DNA of 64,000 nucleotides, from contig NZ_JAHBZI010000001.1 of NCBI RefSeq assembly GCF_019635515.1, positions 2,232,001-2,296,000 of the forward strand, given 5' to 3'. Positions within the stretch are counted from its first letter, which is position 1. Every line of letters starts with the position of its first letter. The notes beneath the pieces are model-generated. The model saw nothing but the letters and a program-made list of their open reading frames with translations, searched no databases and had not been told where the DNA came from. Made by a program: the position numbers and the translations under genes. This DNA is from Sphingomonas sp. GTDB taxonomy: Bacteria > Pseudomonadota > Alphaproteobacteria > Sphingomonadales > Sphingomonadaceae. Of the stretch, positions 36,460 to 44,823 are shown piece after piece.

Positions 36460-37280
36460 AGTGCCTCGACTTCCGGGATCGCCCGGCGATGCTGGAGCAC
36501 CGGTACCCGGGCCCGCGCATTCTCGACCCGCGTCATATCGATCTCGGCAAAGCCAAGGCCAGCCGCCTCGCCCATATCGAGCAGCAACTCGCCCCAGGGA
36601 TCGCTGACCAGCGAATGGCCATAGGTGGCGCGGCCATCCTCATGGACGCCGGTCTGCGCCGCCGCGATGACGAACGCCGCCGCTTCGATCGCCCGCGCGC
36701 GCATCAGCACATGCCAGTGCGCCGCGCCGGTCGGGCGGGTGAAGGCGGCTGGAATCGCCAGCAGCGTCGCGCCGGCGTCGCTCAATGCGCGAAACAGATC
36801 GGGAAAGCGCAGATCGTAGCAGATCGCGAGACCCAGCACGCCCAGCGGGGTGCGCACCGTCACTGCCCGCTCGCCCGCCGCATAACTGTTCGACTCGCGC
36901 CAGCTTTCGCCGGTCGGCAGGTCGACGTCGAACAGATGCATCTTGTCGTAGCTTGCCCGGATCGCGCCGCTGGCATCGATCACATAGCCGCGATTGGCCA
37001 GCTTGCCGTCATCGCGCAGGATGGCGAGGCTGCCGATATGGACCCAGATGCCCGCCTTCGCCGCCGCCTCGCGCACCGCGGCGAGCACGCGGTCGTCACC
37101 CTCATGCGCCAGCGACGCCGCCGCGCGGTCGCGGTCACGATCGACCAGCCCGGACATTTCCGGGGTGAACAGCATCGCCGCCCCGCCCGCAGCCGCCTGC
37201 TCCACGCCCGCGACGATGGTGCGGGCGTTGGCGCGCGGATCGATCCCGCTCGTCATCTGAAGCAAAGCAGCGCGCGTCAT
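36456..37280 (-). CDS. Carbon-nitrogen hydrolase (Nit1/omega-amidase-like)
   Basis: About 274 residues with the nitrilase-superfamily triad: Glu in LFTPEMSG, Lys in YDKMHLFDVDLP, and Cys in LAICYDLRFPDLF. Close Nit-family proteins deaminate oxidised glutathione by-products (deaminoglutathione) or alpha-ketoglutaramate, which fits the adjacent glutaredoxin gene. ATG 37280 overlaps the glutaredoxin stop; the reading frame continues upstream only as antisense-like low-complexity sequence. Confidence 0.9.
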   Translation of the reverse strand: MTRAALLQMTSGIDPRANARTIVAGVEQAAAGGAAMLFTPEMSGLVDRDRDRAAASLAHEGDDRVLAAVREAAAKAGIWVHIGSLAILRDDGKLANRGYVIDASGAIRASYDKMHLFDVDLPTGESWRESNSYAAGERAVTVRTPLGVLGLAICYDLRFPDLFRALSDAGATLLAIPAAFTRPTGAAHWHVLMRARAIEAAAFVIAAAQTGVHEDGRATYGHSLVSDPWGELLLDMGEAAGLGFAEIDMTRVENARARVPVLQHRRAIPEVEAL

Positions 37281-37534
37281 GCCGCTAGCAAGGAGTCCAG
37301 TCCGCCCTGACGCTCCAGCGCGGCGAGATCGTCCGACCCGCCGATATGCTTGCCGTCGATAAAGATCTGCGGAACAGTGGTGCGCCCGTTCGAGCGCTCG
37401 AGCATCTCGGTGCGCTTGGGGCCGCCCATGGTGATGTCGAACTCTTCGAATTCCGCTCCCTTGCTCGCCAGCAGCGCGGTGGCGCGGTGGCAATAGGGGC
37501 AAAAGGCTTTGGTGTAGATTTCGATTTTCGCCAT
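37277..37534 (-). CDS. grxC: Glutaredoxin 3
   Basis: An 85-residue glutaredoxin with the dithiol active site C12-P-Y-C15. The glutathione-binding TVPQIFIDGKHIGGSDDL region also contains the cis-proline. It reduces disulphides and mixed glutathione disulphides in the cytoplasm. It lies downstream of comF and overlaps the Nit-like amidase gene by four bases. Confidence 0.96.
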   Translation of the reverse strand: MAKIEIYTKAFCPYCHRATALLASKGAEFEEFDITMGGPKRTEMLERSNGRTTVPQIFIDGKHIGGSDDLAALERQGGLDSLLAA

Positions 37535-37570
37535 ATCTTCCTCGGCAATTGTGGTCGGTCCGGCCGCTTG

Positions 37571-38293
37571 TCAATCCAGCGCCTCATCTCCCAGAACGCG
37601 CGCCCAGCAAAGAAGGCTCACTTTCGCCGCGCCGCCGCGTCGCAACGTCCTGGTGCAGGCATTCGCCGTCGCGCCGCTGGTATGGACATCGTCGATCAGC
37701 ACCACGGTCTTGCCCGCAAGCCTTGCCGCAGCATCCGCGGCCAGCGCGAAGGCTCCCGCCACCGCCTTGGCCCGACCCTTGTAACCCAGCCCGCGCAGCA
37801 CCGGCGTCGCCTTCATCCGGCGCAGCAACTCCATATCGGCGGGCACCTTGCTCGATTTCGATAGCGCTCCCGCGATCAACGCCGCCTGGTTGAACCCGCG
37901 GCCCCAGATCCGCCAGCGGTGCAGGGGCACCGGCACCAGCAGATCCGCATCTTCGGGCATCAGCCGCGCCATCGCTCGCGCCATGGTTTCGGCGCAGGCC
38001 AGCCGGCCCGAATATTTGAGCTTGAGCGCCACCGATCGCGCCACCTCGCCATAGGCGACTGCCGCGCGCACTCCCGAAAGGAGCGGCGGATCGGCCAGGC
38101 ATTCGCCGCACGCCGCGCCCTCGCCGCGATCATAGTCGAACGGCGCATGGCACAGCGCGCACCAGGGCGGCCCGAGGAAGCGCAGGCTGCCCCAGCACCG
38201 CACGCAGAAGCGGTGATCCTCCCCCGTGATCTCGCCACAGCCCGGGCAGCGCGGGGGAAGCGCGAGATCGGCGAGCCGGGCGAGCGGGGTCAT
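37571..38293 (-). CDS. ComF family phosphoribosyltransferase-like protein
   Basis: About 240 residues. An N-terminal zinc-finger-like region (PPRCPGCGEITGEDHRFCVRCW, LCHAPF, ACGECL) precedes a phosphoribosyltransferase fold with the PRPP motif VVLIDDVHTSGATANA. ComF proteins aid uptake or processing of transforming DNA in naturally competent bacteria, and are also widespread where competence is unknown. The ATG at 38293 is seven bases after AAGGGAG; a GTG six bases earlier is possible. Divergent from the methyltransferase gene. Confidence 0.9.
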   Translation of the reverse strand: MTPLARLADLALPPRCPGCGEITGEDHRFCVRCWGSLRFLGPPWCALCHAPFDYDRGEGAACGECLADPPLLSGVRAAVAYGEVARSVALKLKYSGRLACAETMARAMARLMPEDADLLVPVPLHRWRIWGRGFNQAALIAGALSKSSKVPADMELLRRMKATPVLRGLGYKGRAKAVAGAFALAADAAARLAGKTVVLIDDVHTSGATANACTRTLRRGGAAKVSLLCWARVLGDEALD

Positions 38294-38343
38294 CAGCACG
38301 CTCCCTTGTCCCCCGCTCCGCGCCGCTGCACAAGCGCCCCGAT

Positions 38344-39189
38344 ATGCCAGCTGCCGAATCCCCCTCCGAAATCTTCGACCGCGCGCTCCGCCGCAAACGC
38401 CGCGACCGCGCCGCGCGGGCCTATGAGAGCTTCGTGCGCGATCACATGCTGGAGGGCATTTCCGAGCGGCTGGAAGGCGTGAACCGGAGGTTCCGCGACG
38501 TGCTCGATCTCGGCAGCTTCGGCGGCGGGTTCGAATTGCCCGGCGCCAGCATCACCCGGCTCGATGCGGGGAGCATATGGGCTGCGGGCGGCACGCAGGG
38601 CGAGGAAGACCAGCCCCATTTCCCCGACGCCAGCTTCGATCTGATCGTCTCGGCGGGGGTGCTCGATTCGATCAATGACGTTCCCGGCGCCCTCGCCCTC
38701 GCCCGCCGCGCGCTACGCCCCGACGGACTGTTCCTCGGCGCGTTCCTCGGCGCCGGCACCCTTGCCACCCTCCGCGCCTGTTTCATGGCCGCCGAAGCCG
38801 ATCGCCCCGCCGCGCGCTTCCACCCGCAGATCGATGTGCGCGCCGGCGGCGATCTGCTCACCCGCGCCGGCTTCGCCCTACCGGTCTCGGACGTCGAGAC
38901 GCTCAGCGTGCGCTACGCCAGCATCTTCGGCCTATTCCGCGATCTGCGCGGCATGGCGGCGACCAATCTCCTCCCCGGCGCGCCGCCGCTCACCCGCGGC
39001 ACGCTAGCCCGCGCCGCGCGGGAATTCGCCGAGCGCGCCGGCGCGGACGGCCGCACCGCCGAGCGTTTCGAGATCGTTTATCTGACCGGCTGGGCGCCGG
39101 ACGCTTCGCAGCCCAAGCCCGCCAAACGCGGCAGCGCGACCGCATCGCTGCTGGACGCGCTCAAACCGAAGCCTCCAGAACCGCGATGA
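38344..39189 (+). CDS. SAM-methyltransferase-fold protein (BioC/NDUFAF5-like)
   Basis: A 281-residue class I methyltransferase-fold protein. Its N-terminus (IFDRALRRKRRDRAAR) is typical of the NDUFAF5-like group found beside comF in alphaproteobacteria. The SAM motif I is DVLDLGSFGGGF and motif II is FDLIVSAGVLDSINDVP. The mitochondrial relative hydroxylates an arginine of respiratory complex I, while the bacterial proteins are also compared with BioC. The exact reaction here is open. The last 29 bases overlap the convergent mutT gene. Confidence 0.82.
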   Translation: MPAAESPSEIFDRALRRKRRDRAARAYESFVRDHMLEGISERLEGVNRRFRDVLDLGSFGGGFELPGASITRLDAGSIWAAGGTQGEEDQPHFPDASFDLIVSAGVLDSINDVPGALALARRALRPDGLFLGAFLGAGTLATLRACFMAAEADRPAARFHPQIDVRAGGDLLTRAGFALPVSDVETLSVRYASIFGLFRDLRGMAATNLLPGAPPLTRGTLARAAREFAERAGADGRTAERFEIVYLTGWAPDASQPKPAKRGSATASLLDALKPKPPEPR

Positions 39190-39562
39190 ACGGCAGGTCG
39201 GCGGGCGGCATCTCCAGCCCGCGCAGTTCCGCCGGCATCACCCAGCGCAGCGCCGTCGCGTGCCGGGGCTCGGGCGTTCCGCGCCATTCGCGCAGGGCGT
39301 AGAGCAACAGCATCAGATGCCGTCCGTCCAGCGGTTCGCTCGCGAAGGTCAGGGGCGCGAGCGTCGCGGCATCGAACTCGATCCCCAGTTCCTCCGCCAG
39401 TTCGCGCACCAATGCCGCCTCGGGCACCTCGCCCCGCTCGACCTTGCCCCCCGGAAACTCCCACAATCCCGCCATCGGCTTGCCGGGCGGCCGCTGCTGA
39501 ACGAGCACGCGGCCATCGCCGTCGATAAGGGCGGCCGCGACCACCAGCAATAAATCAGACAT
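39161..39562 (-). CDS. mutT: MutT-type Nudix hydrolase (8-oxo-dGTP diphosphatase)
   Basis: About 133 residues with the full Nudix box: GGKVERGEVPEAALV then RELAEELGI, and the MutT-style WEFPGG just before it. The protein ends LPFIAVLEASV. It removes oxidised dGTP from the nucleotide pool, preventing mutations. ATG 39562 begins MSDLLLVVAAALI; a GTG at 39574 is an alternative. Confidence 0.9.
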   Translation of the reverse strand: MSDLLLVVAAALIDGDGRVLVQQRPPGKPMAGLWEFPGGKVERGEVPEAALVRELAEELGIEFDAATLAPLTFASEPLDGRHLMLLLYALREWRGTPEPRHATALRWVMPAELRGLEMPPADLPFIAVLEASV

Positions 39563-39629
39563 GTGGTTCAGCACTTAGTTAACGCTCTTTCTTTATTCAC
39601 GATCCAGTTCTGAAGGAGAAGTCTTGGCG

Positions 39630-39812
39630 ATGCGAGCCTTGGCACAACGGATTGTCATGCTGCTCGGGGACCGCAAGGCGGCCACCGCGGTCGAATATGG
39701 CTTGATCCTCGCGCTCGTCGTGCTCGCGTTGATGACGGGCCTGCAGTCGCTCGGCGGCAGCACGTCTTCGCTCTGGGGCAATATCCATACCAAGGTTCAG
39801 AACGCGAGATAA
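39630..39812 (+). CDS. Flp-family type IVb pilin 1
   Basis: A 60-residue prepilin: a short basic leader, then ATAVEYGLILALVVLAL (Glu+5, hydrophobic helix), then a Gly/Ser-rich tail. The residue before the presumed cleavage site is alanine (RKA|ATAVEYG) instead of the usual glycine. ATG 39630 is 11 bases after AAGGAG; a TTG at 39624 has better spacing and may be used. It is the most diverged of the three tandem pilins. No tad/cpa assembly genes are in the window. Confidence 0.85.
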   Translation: MRALAQRIVMLLGDRKAATAVEYGLILALVVLALMTGLQSLGGSTSSLWGNIHTKVQNAR

Positions 39813-39829
39813 TTGCACGAAAGTGCAAT
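39812..39829 (+). terminator. Small hairpin after Flp pilin 1
   Basis: ATTGCAC/GTGCAAT stem with a GAAA tetraloop, overlapping the last base of the stop codon. No T-run follows, so it is more likely an mRNA-stabilising or attenuating structure than a full terminator. Confidence 0.45.
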
Positions 39830-39957
39830 CGTAACGGCTTCGTAATGGTCCGCCTTAGCCGTTTATTTACTTCCGGGGCCTAGCTTCGAATGTGCCGAAC
39901 CGGATGTCCGGGGAGGTCGGGTGAATGAAGCAACACGACAAACGTTGGAGACCGGTA

Positions 39958-40125
39958 ATGCAGAAGATTCGCAATTTCCTGAAGAATTCCAAGGGCGCCA
40001 CCGCGATCGAGTACGGCCTGATCGCCGCTCTTATCGCCGTCGCCGCCATCGCTGCCATGCAGGGCCTGGGCAACCAGCTCAACAAGACCTTCGGCAACGT
40101 GTCGTCGAACATGAAGGCTTCGTAA
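39958..40125 (+). CDS. Flp-family type IVb pilin 2
   Basis: A 55-residue prepilin from MQKIRNFLKNSKG, with canonical cleavage after glycine (KG|ATAIEYG), a hydrophobic IAALIAVAAIAAMQGLG helix, and the tail NVSSNMKAS. A GGAG lies about eight bases before ATG 39958. Its mature part is almost the same as pilin 3, so the two arose by recent duplication. Flp pilins form the Tad adhesion pilus. Confidence 0.92.
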   Translation: MQKIRNFLKNSKGATAIEYGLIAALIAVAAIAAMQGLGNQLNKTFGNVSSNMKAS

Positions 40126-40147
40126 GCTTCCATAATCGAGAGAATCG

Positions 40148-40183
40148 GGCGGCGAGGCTTACGGGTTTCGTCGCCTTTTCTTT
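40148..40183 (+). terminator. Rho-independent terminator between pilins 2 and 3
   Basis: Eight-pair stem with one G-T wobble (40148-40155 with 40168-40175), followed by TTTTCTTT. It would stop most transcripts of pilin 2 before pilin 3, implying lower or separate expression of pilin 3. Confidence 0.72.
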
Positions 40184-40198
40184 GGGGGGATCCAAAAC

Positions 40199-40369
40199 AT
40201 GCTGATCAAGTTTTTAACGATGTTGCGCGAAACGCGCGCAGCCACCGCGATCGAATACGGGCTGATCGCCGCTCTCATCGCCGTCGCCGCGATCGCCGCG
40301 ATGCAGGGCCTGGGCAACAATCTCAAGAAGACGTTCTCGAACGTCTCCTCGAACATGAAGGCCAGCTAA
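40199..40369 (+). CDS. Flp-family type IVb pilin 3
   Basis: A 56-residue prepilin (MLIKFLTMLRETRA|ATAIEYGLIAAL) with a tail ending SNVSSNMKAS. The residue at -1 is alanine, unlike glycine in pilin 2, while the mature sequence is nearly the same. A GGGGGGA ribosome site precedes ATG 40199. It is separated from pilin 2 by a terminator and ends 19 bases before the convergent accA end. Confidence 0.9.
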   Translation: MLIKFLTMLRETRAATAIEYGLIAALIAVAAIAAMQGLGNNLKKTFSNVSSNMKAS

Positions 40370-40388
40370 GGCCAAATGGCTTTGGGCC

Positions 40389-41336
40389 CTAGACCCGGCC
40401 CATCGCCAGGAATTTCGCGCGGCGCGCTTGGCGCAGGCTCTCGGGCGAGAGACCGGCCATCCCGTCGAGCGCGCGCGCGATGGCGTCTCCCAAAGCGCCG
40501 ATCGCCGCACCGGGCTCGCGATGCGCGCCGCCCAGCGGCTCTCCGACGATCTCGTCGATCACACCCAGTTCCTTCAGGTGCTGGGCGGTCACCTTCATCG
40601 CCTCCGCCGCGTCCGCCGCCTTGTCGCCGGTCCGCCACAGGATCGACGCGCAACCCTCCGGCGAAATCACCGAATAGATCGCGTGCTCCATCATCAGCAC
40701 GCTATTGCCAGCCGCCAGCGCCACCGCGCCGCCCGAACCGCCTTCGCCGAGGATCGCGGAAACCAGCGGCACGCCGAGATTGAGACATTGTTCGGTCGAG
40801 CGCGCGATCGCCTCGGCCTGGCCACGCTCCTCGGCCTGCACACCTGGGAACGCGCCCGAGGTGTCGACCAGCGTGATCACCGGCAGATTGAACTTGTCCG
40901 CGAGCTGCATCAGGCGGATCGCCTTGCGGTAGCCCTCGGGCTTGCCCATCCCGAAATTATGCTTGAGCCGGCTGGCGGTATCGTCACCCTTCTCGTGCCC
41001 GATCACCATCACCCGGCGGCCGCGGAAGCGCCCCAGCCCGCCGATGATCGCCGAATCGTCGGCAAAGGCGCGGTCGCCGCCAAGCGGCATGAAGTCCTCG
41101 ATCAGCCCGGCGACATAATGCTTGAAGTGCGGGCGCTCGGGATGCCGCGCCACCTGGGTCTTCTGCCACGGCGTCAGCTTCGAATACGTGTCCTTGAGCA
41201 GCTTGTCGGACTTCGCCTGCAGCGGCCCGATCTCGGCATCGATATTGACGGCGCCGCCCTCGGCGGTCGCACGCAATTCGTCGATGCGCGTCTGAAGCTC
41301 GGCGATCGGCTTTTCGAAATCGAGAAAAATGGTCAT
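40389..41336 (-). CDS. accA: Acetyl-CoA carboxylase carboxyltransferase subunit alpha
   Basis: A 315-residue AccA with KLTPWQKTQVARHPERPH, GHEKGDDTASRLKHNFGMGKPEGYRKA and the oxyanion/CoA region LVDTSGAFPGVQAEERGQ and GEGGSGGAVAL. It partners AccD to move carboxyl from biotin to acetyl-CoA in the first step of fatty-acid synthesis. It lies 10 bases downstream of xerD in the same operon. Confidence 0.98.
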   Translation of the reverse strand: MTIFLDFEKPIAELQTRIDELRATAEGGAVNIDAEIGPLQAKSDKLLKDTYSKLTPWQKTQVARHPERPHFKHYVAGLIEDFMPLGGDRAFADDSAIIGGLGRFRGRRVMVIGHEKGDDTASRLKHNFGMGKPEGYRKAIRLMQLADKFNLPVITLVDTSGAFPGVQAEERGQAEAIARSTEQCLNLGVPLVSAILGEGGSGGAVALAAGNSVLMMEHAIYSVISPEGCASILWRTGDKAADAAEAMKVTAQHLKELGVIDEIVGEPLGGAHREPGAAIGALGDAIARALDGMAGLSPESLRQARRAKFLAMGRV

Positions 41337-41346
41337 TCGCGCTCGG

Positions 41347-42294
41347 CTACGCTTGGCGTTTCGTTACGTCAACGAGCGCTTCGCCCAAAGGATGCCGCTC
41401 ATTGACGAGATCGACCAGCCTTTTGCTGTCGACATGGGTGTAGATTTCGGTGGTCGCGATGTCGGCATGCCCCAGCATCGCCTGCAATGCGCGCAGATCG
41501 GCCCCGCCTTCGAGCAGGTGGGTAGCGAAGGCGTGGCGGAGGACATGCGGGCTGACGCGGTCGGACGGGATACCCGCTTCCGCCGCCAGCGCGCGGATCA
41601 GCTGGTAGAGCCGGACGCGCGAGAGGTGGCCCTTGCCCGAGGGGAACAGCCAGGCTCGGTCGCTGGCGACATGCGCGCGCCATTCGGCCACCGCCGCGCG
41701 GGCGCGGTCCGAGATCGGCACCAGCCGTTCCCTGCCGCCCTTGCCGCGCAGGATCAGATAGGGCCGATCGGGCGAGACGGCGCTCCGCGGCAGCGACACC
41801 AGCTCGGTCGCGCGCAGTCCCGATCCGTAGAGCAGCTCGACCAAGGCCAGCAGCCGCAGGTCGTTGGGGTCCTTGGGCTCGCGGGCGATGCGCGCGGTGA
41901 TCGCGGCGAACATCCGCTCGACATCCTCGGCGCTCAGCACCTTGGGAAGCGCCCGCGCCGATCCCGGCCGCGGCAGCGCGCCCGCCGGGTCGTCGCCGCG
42001 CAAGCCTTCGTCGGCCAGAAACGCGAAGAACCGGCGCAAGGCCGCCGATTTGCGCGCCACGGTCGCCCGCGCCAGTGCCTGCCAGTCGCTCCCGAGCTTT
42101 TCGAGTTCAGCGCGTCCGGCCCGGCCAAGCCCGCCGTCCAGCGCTTCGGACGCCAGCCGCAAATCGGTGCCGTACGCCGCGATGGTGTTGCCCGCCGCGC
42201 CCGCCTCGGCCCGCATCATCTCAAGGAAGCGCTCGATCAGTGCCGGGTCTTCAACCTCGCCGGTCTCAGGCGAAAAACCGGAAACCTTGCTCAA
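41347..42294 (-). CDS. xerD: Site-specific tyrosine recombinase XerD
   Basis: A 315-residue recombinase. An N-terminal SAM-like DNA-binding domain precedes a catalytic domain with Arg in YGSGLRATEL, Lys in GKGGRERLVP, HxxR in HVLRHAFATHLL, His in LGHADIATTEIYTH, and the tyrosine in the same helix. It resolves chromosome dimers at dif with XerC. Its setting between accA and the aroKB region is chromosomal housekeeping, not a mobile element. Its start overlaps the upstream hypothetical gene by four bases. Confidence 0.96.
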   Translation of the reverse strand: MSKVSGFSPETGEVEDPALIERFLEMMRAEAGAAGNTIAAYGTDLRLASEALDGGLGRAGRAELEKLGSDWQALARATVARKSAALRRFFAFLADEGLRGDDPAGALPRPGSARALPKVLSAEDVERMFAAITARIAREPKDPNDLRLLALVELLYGSGLRATELVSLPRSAVSPDRPYLILRGKGGRERLVPISDRARAAVAEWRAHVASDRAWLFPSGKGHLSRVRLYQLIRALAAEAGIPSDRVSPHVLRHAFATHLLEGGADLRALQAMLGHADIATTEIYTHVDSKRLVDLVNERHPLGEALVDVTKRQA

Positions 42295-44075
42295 GCCCGG
42301 CTGATCGCCTCGACGGCGATCATCCGCGCATAATTGCCCATTCCCGCCGCCTTCATCGCCGCAAGGATGTGGAATAGCGCCTCCGGCGTGACATTGTCCC
42401 AGCTGCGCGACTGCATGCCGACTGCGGCGAGCAAGGCGACCAGCGCCGAATCGCCGCGCCGCCCGGCGGCGTCGATCGCCCGGGTCCAGCTATTGGCGGC
42501 ACCGATCGCCACATCGAGCGCCGCCGCGCCGCGCCGCGCGTCCGCCGCCTCCAGCCGTCCCAGGCCCGCGAGCCCGGCCAGCATCAGCTGCGCCTTACGC
42601 CGCCCGGCGACATCGCCATAGACATCGAAATCGCCATAAGCGACGCGCGAATCGCCGGGATCGGCGAGCGTCAACAGCGCCCAGCCCTCGCTGCCGCGCT
42701 TGACGACGCCGCGCCATTCCATCGCCGACGCTTCCATCCCCGCGCTCAGCATCGACGCGATCAGTTTCTCGGGCGCATCGACGCCGCTCGACGCTGGAAT
42801 CCATGAAGACGCCCGCGCGGTCAGGATCAGCCGGGCATAGGCGGTGCGGGGGGTCTTCGCCTGATCCCAGAGCTTGCGGATCGCCGCCATCCGATCGGCG
42901 ACATCGCCATCGATATAGGCGGTGCGCAAATCGCGGGCGATACCCTCTTCGGGCGTGCCATTGGCGTCCGGATCCTGCGCGATCTCCGAATAGAGATCGA
43001 TCAGCCCCGCGCTGGAGAACACCCCCGCGCTCGCCGCCAGCTCGGCGGCGGCAGCGCGCGATGCCGGCGGCAACGACGGAGACAGCGCCTGCCAGTAGCG
43101 GACCTGCGGGCCGGCGGTCGCATAGAGCGCGGCGGGTACCTGCTCGCCGGTCGCGGTGGCGAGGCCGAAACGCCACGCCGTCAGCACCGGCACGCCCTGC
43201 CATTCGAGCGTGACCGCGCGGCGACCCTGCGCTCCCGACCCCAGCACCTTTTCGGCAAGCAGATTGTCGATATCGCTCGGGCTGGTCCCGCGTCGCGCCT
43301 GATCGAGCAGCTGCCCCGCCTCGTTCGGCTTGCCCGCCAGCCCGGCACACATCGCGCGGGCCAGCGCCCAGCCACGCTGCGCGACAACCTTGGCGCCTTC
43401 ATCGGCGATGCCGCACATTCCCGCGGGATCGCCGCTCGCCAGCGCCGATTGCATCGCGACCTGATAGAGCCAGCTCGTGTAATTCTCGGCATCGACATCG
43501 TTGATCACCGCCCGCGCGGCACTGGCCTCGCCCATCCGCAGCAACACCCAGGCGCGGCTGGCGGCATAATCGGCGCCATTGATGTTCTTCGGTGTGTCGA
43601 GCGGCGACATCAAGGCGCGACGCAGCGCGATCGATGCCCAGCGCGAGGCGATCGGCGCCTTCAGCCGCCTGAGCAGCGCGTCGAGATAGCGTCCGTCGGC
43701 GGCGCCCATGCCCTTGGCCGGGAACGGCGCGTTGCCCCACGCGATCACGCCGACCCGTGCCAGCGAATGGCGGGCATATTCGGGCAGCTCGTAGCGCGAG
43801 AGATCGACCGGACCGATCGTCTGCGCGCCGGCATCGGCAACGCTGGCATTGCCCAGCGGCTCGGTGGCAAGCGGCGCGGTGCTGACGGCAGGCGTCGGCG
43901 AGGCCGCCGGTCGCGTCGCGGCGGGTGCCGGAGCGGGCGCGGCCGGTTCGTCGAACCCGGGCGGAAGCAGCGATTCGGGCGCGCCCTGCTGCTGACCCAG
44001 CGCGGGCACCGCCACGCCGGCCAGCAGCATCGCCGCCAGCGCGATCCGCGAACGCTTACTTGGCGAGGTTATCAA
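42291..44075 (-). CDS. Exported hypothetical protein, helical, Pro/Ala-rich N-terminus
   Basis: A 594-residue protein I do not recognise as a named family. A signal peptide (residues 1-27, PALGQ) is followed by a disordered Pro/Ala-rich stretch (about 45-70). The long remainder consists of Ala/Leu-rich helices, perhaps a TPR-like solenoid. It overlaps xerD by four bases and the upstream small membrane protein by 20 bases, so it is co-translated with housekeeping genes. A periplasmic role in envelope assembly is conceivable but not shown. Confidence 0.75.
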   Translation of the reverse strand: MITSPSKRSRIALAAMLLAGVAVPALGQQQGAPESLLPPGFDEPAAPAPAPAATRPAASPTPAVSTAPLATEPLGNASVADAGAQTIGPVDLSRYELPEYARHSLARVGVIAWGNAPFPAKGMGAADGRYLDALLRRLKAPIASRWASIALRRALMSPLDTPKNINGADYAASRAWVLLRMGEASAARAVINDVDAENYTSWLYQVAMQSALASGDPAGMCGIADEGAKVVAQRGWALARAMCAGLAGKPNEAGQLLDQARRGTSPSDIDNLLAEKVLGSGAQGRRAVTLEWQGVPVLTAWRFGLATATGEQVPAALYATAGPQVRYWQALSPSLPPASRAAAAELAASAGVFSSAGLIDLYSEIAQDPDANGTPEEGIARDLRTAYIDGDVADRMAAIRKLWDQAKTPRTAYARLILTARASSWIPASSGVDAPEKLIASMLSAGMEASAMEWRGVVKRGSEGWALLTLADPGDSRVAYGDFDVYGDVAGRRKAQLMLAGLAGLGRLEAADARRGAAALDVAIGAANSWTRAIDAAGRRGDSALVALLAAVGMQSRSWDNVTPEALFHILAAMKAAGMGNYARMIAVEAISRA

Positions 44076-44193
44076 GCGGAACCACCTTCTCCATCCGCGT
44101 CGGTTCCTTCACCGAGCTGCGCCCGGCGAGCAGGACCATGCCCCCCACCAGAACCACGAGAACGACGATCAACGCTATCAGCGAACGCGACAT
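44056..44193 (-). CDS. Small single-pass membrane protein, 45 residues
   Basis: Begins MSRSLIALIVVLVVLVGGMV, one transmembrane helix, then a polar tail ending PLDNLAK. It overlaps the downstream exported protein gene by 20 bases and lies 90 bases from the divergent aroK start. The clear helix, the positive-inside N-terminus and the tight overlap support a real gene. Function unknown. Confidence 0.65.
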   Translation of the reverse strand: MSRSLIALIVVLVVLVGGMVLLAGRSSVKEPTRMEKVVPLDNLAK

Positions 44194-44283
44194 GAATGGG
44201 TCCGTCAAAAAATGGATGCCAAGAAATTCTAGTGCCCGGGCCTTTTGCCCGACTGCCCCCCAAGCTGTATAGCCCCCGCGACG

Positions 44284-44823
44284 ATGCTGCAAACGGGGAC
44301 CAACGGACACCGCTGGGGCGGAAAGCCGATCGTGCTGATCGGCCTGATGGGGGCAGGCAAGACCACGGTCGGCCGGCGCCTCGCGCAGCGCATGCGCCTG
44401 CCCTTCGTCGATGCCGATCATGAGATCGAGGCCGCGGCGGGAATGACCGTCTCGGATATCTTCGAACGGTTCGGCGAACCCTATTTCCGCGACGGCGAGC
44501 GCCGGGTGATCGCCCGGCTGGTCGATGGCACGCCCAAGGTGATCGCCACCGGCGGCGGCGCCTTCATTAACGAGGCCACCCGCGCGCTGATCCTCGAACA
44601 GGCGATCACGGTGTGGCTCGACGCCGAACCGCATGTCCTCGCCGACCGCGTCCGCCGCCGTGACACCCGTCCCCTGCTGCGCGATCGCGATCCGGTCGAG
44701 GTGCTCGGCGAGCTCGCCCGCGTCCGCAATCCCTTCTATGCGCTCGCGCCGATCCGCGTGGAGAGCGTGGCCGCGCCGCACGACGCCACCGTCGATGCGA
44801 TTCTGAAAGCTCTGAAATCGTGA
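44284..44823 (+). CDS. aroK: Shikimate kinase
   Basis: About 179 residues. The Walker A is GLMGAGKTTVG, the shikimate-binding DADHEIE and FRDGERRVI follow, and the GGGAF loop and the lid RRRDTRPLL complete the family pattern. It phosphorylates shikimate in aromatic amino-acid synthesis. ATG 44284 is chosen because it is the closest in-frame ATG before the core; a weak ribosome site precedes it. The stop overlaps aroB. Confidence 0.95.
   Translation: MLQTGTNGHRWGGKPIVLIGLMGAGKTTVGRRLAQRMRLPFVDADHEIEAAAGMTVSDIFERFGEPYFRDGERRVIARLVDGTPKVIATGGGAFINEATRALILEQAITVWLDAEPHVLADRVRRRDTRPLLRDRDPVEVLGELARVRNPFYALAPIRVESVAAPHDATVDAILKALKS

Noticed and set aside
41347..42294. Tyrosine recombinase as sign of an integrated element
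   Set aside because: It is XerD by length and motifs and lies between accA and the aroKB region, overlapping a housekeeping operon. There is no attachment site or phage gene.
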